Shown here: positions 59,275 through 64,000 of the stretch, piece by piece
Position numbering within the stretch: the stretch's first letter is position 1
Layout of the letters: every line of letters begins with the position of its first letter
Source: JANXQG01 sp963824275
GTDB taxonomy: Bacteria > Planctomycetota > Planctomycetia > Pirellulales > Thermoguttaceae
NCBI GenBank assembly: GCA_963824275.1
Contig: CAWGOT010000003.1
Location: 434,001 to 498,000, forward strand
DNA: 64,000 nt
Reading direction: 5' to 3'
Translations under genes and position numbers: made by a program
Notes under the pieces: generated by a model
What the model was told of the DNA's origin: nothing
Seen by the model: the letters and a program-made list of their open reading frames with translations, nothing else
The model's database searches: none

Positions 59275-59403
59275 ATGACATCAGAAGTAATGCTCTTCGG
59301 CCCTGAGTACTTGATTGACTCAACAGAAGGATATTCCGCCCGTAGTCCTTCGCTGCGGGATTGGATACCGGAGGTCTGGGGGTGGCCTATCCTTGTAGAA
59401 TGA
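59275..59403 (+). CDS. Possible small protein of 42 residues
   Basis: MTSEVMLFGPEYLIDSTEGY and a Trp-rich end (DWIPEVWGWPILVE), preceded by AAGGAA seven bases upstream. I know no homologue. It may be the relict of a longer gene. The 620-bp gap between 58884 and 59503 otherwise holds only the repeat. Confidence 0.3.
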   Translation: MTSEVMLFGPEYLIDSTEGYSARSPSLRDWIPEVWGWPILVE

Positions 59404-59503
59404 GGGAAACGCCCGATCGCCCAGAGGCTTACGATTGCCGCCTGCCCTACGGGTGGCCGCAATGTGCCGACGAGATACCCGCTGAACCCGCTGTGAAGCG
59501 TCC

Positions 59504-60397
59504 ATGAAACGACAATTTTTTTCCATCCTGGCTCTCAGCTTGTTTTTGCCCGGTAGCTGTTCCAAGAGTGCGAAGGAGCCGTTCGCGCGGGGCGTTTCAG
59601 CCTATCAGAAGGGCGATTTCGACGCGGCCGTTTCTGACTTCACGGAGGCCATTCACCTCGCACCGAAGGCGGCCGAGATCTATAACAACCGGGGCAATGC
59701 CTACGCGAGCAAGGGTGATTTCGACGCCGCCATTCTTGACTTCACAGAGGCCATTCGCCTCGATCCGAAGCTGGCCCAGGCGTACAACAACCGGGGCAAT
59801 GCCTATGTGAGCAAGGGCGAACAGGACCGGGCCATTGCCGACCTCGACGCGGCCATCCGGCTCGACCCGCAGTATGGCTCGGCGTACAACAACCGAGGCA
59901 TCGCCTACGGGAAGAAAAAAGACTACGACGCTGCCATTGCCGATTTCACGGAAGCCATCCGACTGGAGCCGAACTATGCCGCGGAGTATAGCAGCCGTGG
60001 TCTTGCCTACGGGCACAAGGGGGACTACGATGCCGCCCTTGCCGACTTCGATGCGGCCATCCGGCTCAAGCCTGCCGCCGAAACCTATTGCGCCCGTGGC
60101 ATCGTCTACGGGAAGAAGGGCGATCTGGACGCAGCCATCGCCGACTTCAGTGCGGCCATCGGACTCAAGCCGACTGCCGAAGCCTACCGCAACCGCGGCA
60201 AAGCCTTCGGCAACAAGGGCCAGTACGACAAGACCATCGCGGACTGCACCGACGCCATCCGCCTGGCCCCGACGGATGCCGAGGCCTATTACAATCGAGG
60301 CGTTGCTTACGGGAAGATAGGCGAGAAAGCCAAAGCGAAAGAAGATTTGACCCAGGCGCAGAAGCTGGGATACACGAACCCGATGCTGATCCTGTAG
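59504..60397 (+). CDS. TPR-repeat exported (lipoprotein-like) protein
   Basis: A 297-residue protein with a signal peptide and Cys19 in a lipobox-like LPGSC, followed by eight regular TPR units of 34 residues (consensus A-Y-N-N-R-G-N-A-Y-x-x-K-G-D-x-D-A-A-I-A-D-F-T-E-A-I-R-L-x-P). The repeats are very uniform, pointing to recent expansion. The -3 residue is Pro rather than Leu, so lipidation is uncertain. It is convergent with phoR. Confidence 0.85.
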   Translation: MKRQFFSILALSLFLPGSCSKSAKEPFARGVSAYQKGDFDAAVSDFTEAIHLAPKAAEIYNNRGNAYASKGDFDAAILDFTEAIRLDPKLAQAYNNRGNAYVSKGEQDRAIADLDAAIRLDPQYGSAYNNRGIAYGKKKDYDAAIADFTEAIRLEPNYAAEYSSRGLAYGHKGDYDAALADFDAAIRLKPAAETYCARGIVYGKKGDLDAAIADFSAAIGLKPTAEAYRNRGKAFGNKGQYDKTIADCTDAIRLAPTDAEAYYNRGVAYGKIGEKAKAKEDLTQAQKLGYTNPMLIL

Positions 60398-60416
60398 GAC
60401 CGGCGAGTCAATAACT

Positions 60417-60467
60417 GTCGCCTTTCGCTCCGCGAAAGTGGCGTTCTTTCGCGGAGCGAAAAGCGAC
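60417..60467. terminator. Hairpin between convergent TPR and phoR genes
   Basis: Arms GTCGCCTTTCGCTCCGCGAAAG and CTTTCGCGGAGCGAAAAGCGAC pair with few mismatches. No T-tract follows; it may stop transcription from both sides or be a REP-like element. Confidence 0.55.
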
Positions 60468-60500
60468 TGTGCAACACTTGTTGATTCACGATCCTTAGCG

Positions 60501-62280
60501 TTACTTCGGCAAGAAAATGGAGAACGTGCTGCCTTCGGCCGGCGTGCTCTGGACGGCGGTTCGGCCGCCGTGGAGCTGGACGATGTGCTTGACGATGGCC
60601 AGGCCGAGCCCTGTGCCGCCGGATTCGCGGCTCCGCGACTTGTCGACGCGGTAGAAGCGTTCGAAGATCCGAGGCAAATGCTCGCGGCTGATTCCACAGC
60701 CATGGTCGCGGACGCGGATCTCGAGCTCCCGCTCGCCCGCCAGGCCGGACACTTCGAGCGACTGGCCCGGCGGGCTGTAGGCGATGGCGTTTTCGATCAG
60801 GTTGACCACGGCCTGCTCCAGCAGCGAGGCGTTCATGGAGGCCGTGAGCTCGGCGGGGCAGGTCAACTCGATTCGCATGTTCTTTTCCTCGGCCTTTGCG
60901 CCGCAGTCGGCAACGGCCGCTTCCAGCACGCTCCGCAGCGACCCGCGGGCGAGCACGTTCTGGGATTTTTCCCCTTCCTGCTCCACGCGGGCCAGGGTCA
61001 GCAGGTCTTCCAGGATGGCGTGCAGGCGCTCGGTCTGCTTGGCGACGATTTTGAGGAATTTTTCCCGCGGCTCGGCGTCGTTCATCGCCCCGTCCAGCAG
61101 CGTCTCGACATAGCCCTGGATGGAAGTCACGGGCGTTTTCAGTTCGTGGGAGACATTGGCCACGAAATCGCGGCGAATGCTTTCCAGCCGTTTGCAGGTC
61201 GGTGACATCGTGGATCACCAGCAGGGCGCCGTTGCGGCCTTCGGGCGCATCGCGGAGCACGGTGCCGTGGACGTGCAGGTAGCGCGGCTCGCCGCGGTCG
61301 CGGAGCACGACCTCGCCTTCGGTCGGCTGCTGCGTGGAAATCACGCTGGTCACGAGCTTGTGGAGATCGATGCTGCGGACGATCTCCGGCAGCGAGCGGC
61401 CTTCGGCCCGGCCCGGCTCGATCCCCAGCAGGCGGGCCGCGGCGTCGTTCATGCGGAGGAGGCGCTCGTCGGTGTCGATGGCCAGGACGCCTTCCACCAT
61501 GCTCGAGAGAATGGCGTCGCGCTCATTCCGCTGCCGCACGACCGTGGCCAGCTTGTCTTCCAGGTCGGCGGCCATCTGGTTGAGCGTCTCGGCCAGGCCG
61601 CCCACCTCTTGCGAATTGGCGGTCGAAAGGCGGTGCGCGAGGTCGCCGCGGGCGAACCATTCGGCATCGTGGCTGAGCTGTTCCAGCGGCTTGACCGCGC
61701 GGCGGGCGATGATCAGGCTGGCGGCGGCCAGCAGCGCAGCCAGCAGGAGACTGGCCGCGAGGATGTGGCTGAGAATCTCCCACAGCGCGCGGTCGATCGA
61801 CAGCAGCGGAATGGACGTCCGCACGATACCGAGCGTTTGACCCTGGTCGCGGACGCGGACGGCCACGTAGCGCATCGACTCGTGCATCGTCTGGCTGTCG
61901 CGCAGGGAAACGCCCACGTCCTTGCCCTCGTCCAGGATCTCCTTGACCTCGGGCCGCTTGGCGTGGTTGTCCATTTCCTGCGGCGATTGCTCCGAGTCAC
62001 CCACGACCTTGCCGTCCGGCAGGATGACCGTGAGCCGGGTGGAACTGCGATTGCCGAGATCCTTGCAGAGGGCGTCGATCCCGGCATATTGCCTGGCCGC
62101 CAGGAGCGGAACGATCTGGTCTTCGGCCAGGCGGGCCCTGGATTCGAGGTCCTCGGCCGTGCGGGCGAGGTAGAAGCGGCGGAGCGAGAGCGAGGCGTCG
62201 ATCGCCACCGCCGCCAGCGCCAGCAGCGCGATCAGGAGCGTGGCCGGGTAAAGTTGCCAGAAAAGGCGTGGTCTGTGCAT
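60501..62280 (-). CDS. phoR: PhoR-type sensor histidine kinase, frameshifted
   Basis: About 593 residues. Two membrane segments (residues 9-29 and about 170-190) flank a periplasmic domain; HAMP (LEQLSHDAEWFARGDLAHRL), PAS (ILSSMVEGVLAIDTDERLLRMNDAAARLLGI) and kinase domains follow. The kinase has the H box FVANVSHELKTP, N box NLIENAIAYSP, G1 DHGCGIS, F and G2 GGTGLGLAIVKHIV. A shift near 61205, at the end of the PAS domain, splits it. Its place after phoU and pstB supports phosphate sensing; no phoB is in the window. Confidence 0.88.
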
Positions 62281-62323
62281 GCTTCCCTTGGGTCATTATC
62301 GTTTGCAGGCATGGAACCGTGCC

Positions 62324-62384
62324 GGTTGGAGTCCCGGCTTTAGCCGGAATCGGCATAATTCCGGCTAAAGCCGGGACTCCAACC
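62324..62384. repeat. Palindrome (TTGGAGTCCCGGCTT family, copy 2)
   Basis: Arms GGTTGGAGTCCCGGCTTTAG and its complement pair over about 25 bp. Same core as 12943-13038. It lies between phoU and phoR. Confidence 0.8.
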
Positions 62385-62397
62385 CCGCGTACAATCG

Positions 62398-63053
62398 TCA
62401 ATCGGCCTGATGTCTCACGATCCGGCCTTCAACCATGTAAATCACGTCCTCGGCGATGCTGGCGGCGCAGTCGGCAATCCGCTCCAGGTTGCGGGAAATG
62501 GAGAGCAGCCGCAGCAGGCTCCCGACCCGCCCGGATCGCGGCCAATCTGCTCCTCGATCTGGTTGCGGATGGTCCGCTTCAACTGGTCGACTTCGTCGTC
62601 GCAGGCGCAGACGCCGCGGGCCAGCACGGCGTCCATCTGCACCAGGGCGTCGAGACTCTTGCGGAGCATGGCCTGGGTCTGCTCGCCCATTTCGGCGAAA
62701 TCGCCCGGGATGGCAAGGGCCGGCTCGACGGCCAGGGCGGCCGCCTTCCGCGCCACGTTCACCGCCATGTTGCCGATCCGCTCCAGGTCGTTGTTGATCT
62801 TCAAGGCCGCCACCAACTGCCGCAGGTTGATGGCCACCGGCTGGTGCAGGGCCAGCGTCTTGAGGCACTCCTCCTCGAGGTTGATTTCCCGCTGGTCGAC
62901 CTCCGCATCCAGGGCCTGGACTTCCGCCGCAAGCTCCGTGTCGCGGTCCAGCAAGGCGCGGATCGCCTTCTGGACCTGCTCCTCGACGATCGAGCAGATC
63001 AGCAACAGGTCTCTTTTGAGTTTGTCGATTTCTCGTTGCAGGTGGATCGACAT
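62398..63053 (-). CDS. phoU: Phosphate transport system regulator PhoU, frameshifted
   Basis: About 218 residues of paired three-helix PhoU bundles: MSIHLQREIDKLKRDLL, the metal-binding E-x-x-x-D motifs in the first half (NNDLERIGNMAVNVARKA) and in the second (SRNLERIADCAASIAEDVIYMVEG). PhoU restrains Pst uptake and PhoR signalling when phosphate is abundant. A shift near 62530 separates the last 45 residues. It follows pstB by 19 bp. Confidence 0.88.
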
Positions 63054-63072
63054 GGGTTCCTCTTGTTGGTTG

Positions 63073-63861
63073 TTATCCGTAGCGGCCGGTAACGTACATC
63101 TCGGTCTCTTTTTCCTTCGGGTTGAGGAAGATGTTGGCCGTCTTGTCGTGTTCGATGGTGCGGCCCAGCAGCATGAAAATGCACTCGTCGCTGGCCCTCG
63201 CGGCCTGGTGCATGTTGTGGGTCACGATGAAAATCGTGTAGCTCTTGCGCAACTGGTGGATGAGCGTCTCGATCTGTTCGATGCCGGCGGCGTCCAGGGC
63301 CGAGCAGGGTTCGTCCATGAGGATCACCCGCGGCTTCAGCGGCAACAGCCGGGCAATGCAAAGTTTCTGCTGCTGCTCGAGCGAAAGCAGGGTCGCCCGC
63401 TTCTTGAGCCTGTCTTTCACTTCGTCCCAGAGCTGAACGTCGCGGAGGGCCGACTCGACCATGACATCCTCCTCGCCCCGACTGTAGGTTCCCTGCCGGA
63501 CGTGGACCCGGACCCCGAAGAGCAGGTTCTCGCGGATCGAGATCGGCAGCGGGTTCGGCCGCTGGAAGACCATGCCGACGCTCTTCCGCAGCTCGCTCAG
63601 CGAAACGTCCGGATCGTAGATATTCTTGCCCAGCACCGTGATGCGGCCGGTTGTCGTCACGTTGCCGTAGCGCTCGTTGATGCGGTTCAGGCAGCGCAAA
63701 AGCGTCGTCTTGCCGCAGCCGGACGGTCCGATCAGCGCCGTGACCAGCCCCGGCTTGATGTCCAGCGAGATATTCTTCAGGGCCTGGAAGGTCCCGTACC
63801 ACAGGTTCAGGTCCCGGGTCTGGATGCCCTGTTGCAGCGGTGTCGGCAGAGCGGTCGCCAT
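63073..63861 (-). CDS. pstB: Phosphate ABC transporter ATP-binding protein PstB
   Basis: An intact 262-residue ABC ATPase. Walker A GPSGCGKTT is at residues 45-53, the PstB signature LRCLNRIN follows, and VILMDEPCSALD gives Walker B and the D loop; VTHNMHQAARASDECIFM holds the switch His. The signature motif before Walker B reads LSLEQQQKLCIARLL instead of LSGGQQQRLCIARAL, so two Gly residues are changed. Its ATG overlaps the stop of an upstream pstB-like gene by one base. Confidence 0.88.
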   Translation of the reverse strand: MATALPTPLQQGIQTRDLNLWYGTFQALKNISLDIKPGLVTALIGPSGCGKTTLLRCLNRINERYGNVTTTGRITVLGKNIYDPDVSLSELRKSVGMVFQRPNPLPISIRENLLFGVRVHVRQGTYSRGEEDVMVESALRDVQLWDEVKDRLKKRATLLSLEQQQKLCIARLLPLKPRVILMDEPCSALDAAGIEQIETLIHQLRKSYTIFIVTHNMHQAARASDECIFMLLGRTIEHDKTANIFLNPKEKETEMYVTGRYG

Positions 63862-64000
63862 CAGCCAAACTCCCCGTTGACGTAGCGCTCGGTAAGCCGG
63901 TTGTCCGGCTTGGAGAAGATCTTCGCCGTTTCGCCCTCCTCGATCAGGCGGGACTCGCTCAAGAATGCGGTGCGATCGGCCAGGCGGCAGGCCTGCTGCA
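63861..64000 (-). CDS. pstB: Second PstB-like ATPase, C-terminal end only (cut by window edge)
   Basis: The visible last 45 residues read LADRTAFLSESRLIEEGETAKIF then DNRLTERYVNGEFG, the standard PstB C-terminus (T-E-x-Y-V-x-G-x-F-G). TGA 63861-63863 overlaps the ATG of the next pstB as TGATG, showing coupled translation. The ATP-binding part lies outside the window. Confidence 0.8.
   Translation of the reverse strand, partial: QQACRLADRTAFLSESRLIEEGETAKIFSKPDNRLTERYVNGEFG

Noticed and set aside
60307..60500. Extension of the sensor kinase frame past 60501
   Set aside because: That frame is the out-of-frame continuation after the break near 61205; the true kinase domain ends at 60501 with IFLPK.

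Overview
The window looks like a chromosomal fragment of a planctomycete (Pirellulales-like Planctomycetota), probably from a draft or metagenome assembly. The clues are high GC, an ECF sigma factor next to a Hanks-type kinase with TPR repeats, a clan AA aspartic protease, a VIT/VWA protein, DUF1571-like and LRR proteins, paired PstB ATPases, and many intergenic palindromes of the kind common in this phylum. I found no rRNA, tRNA, CRISPR array or transposase. About half of the recognisable genes carry one or more single-base frameshifts. Their density is very uneven: lnt, thiG, pgm and the Gfo/Idh gene have none, while glgP has at least fifteen.

Layout. 0-17.4 kb is mostly housekeeping or small unlinked genes: aspartic protease, a membrane protein, two HAD-like proteins and a cytidylyltransferase, an outer-membrane barrel, a restriction-modification pair, thiS-thiG, a Gfo/Idh oxidoreductase, a cold-shock-type RRM protein, a C45 peptidase, trpG/pabA, lnt, a broken toxin-antitoxin pair and an esterase. 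17.5-30 kb is an accessory region with a broken FAH hydrolase, a sigma-54 activator, a cytidylate-kinase-like gene, hdeD-like, an SDR, csrA, LRR and Rpn relics, and a 2.4-kb gene desert. 30.2-42.1 kb is a co-directional carbohydrate block: phosphoketolase (xfp), a membrane-anchored hypothetical, glgP, pgm, malQ, class I fba, larA and a small Cys-containing protein. 42.1-47.9 kb (minus strand) holds an outer-membrane porin, a Ser/Thr kinase and its ECF sigma factor. 48.1-54.5 kb carries a second sigma-54 activator, a STAS protein, an EmrAB-type efflux pair, a stand-alone HATPase and a truncated amidohydrolase. 54.9-60.4 kb has a large VIT-VWA-DUF2135 protein and a TPR lipoprotein-like protein. 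60.5-64 kb (minus strand) is the Pho block phoR, phoU, pstB and a second pstB cut by the window edge.

The most interesting pattern is a regulatory cassette of about 160 bp present four times (20.0, 23.6, 29.9 and 49.5 kb). Each copy ends in a -24/-12 sigma-54 promoter (GG-N10-GC) with a 15-bp palindrome or its decayed version exactly 14 nt upstream of the -24 element. The copies sit before a cytidylate-kinase-like gene (with hdeD-like), before csrA, before the xfp-glgP-pgm-malQ-fba-larA block and before the STAS/EmrAB genes. Two full-length sigma-54 activator genes and one relict 3' end lie directly upstream of three of them. I infer a small sigma-54 regulon linking carbon storage control, glycogen breakdown, phosphoketolase fermentation and stress functions, spread by local duplication of an activator-plus-promoter unit. 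Whether the broken genes reflect real decay or sequencing error decides how much of this regulon works.
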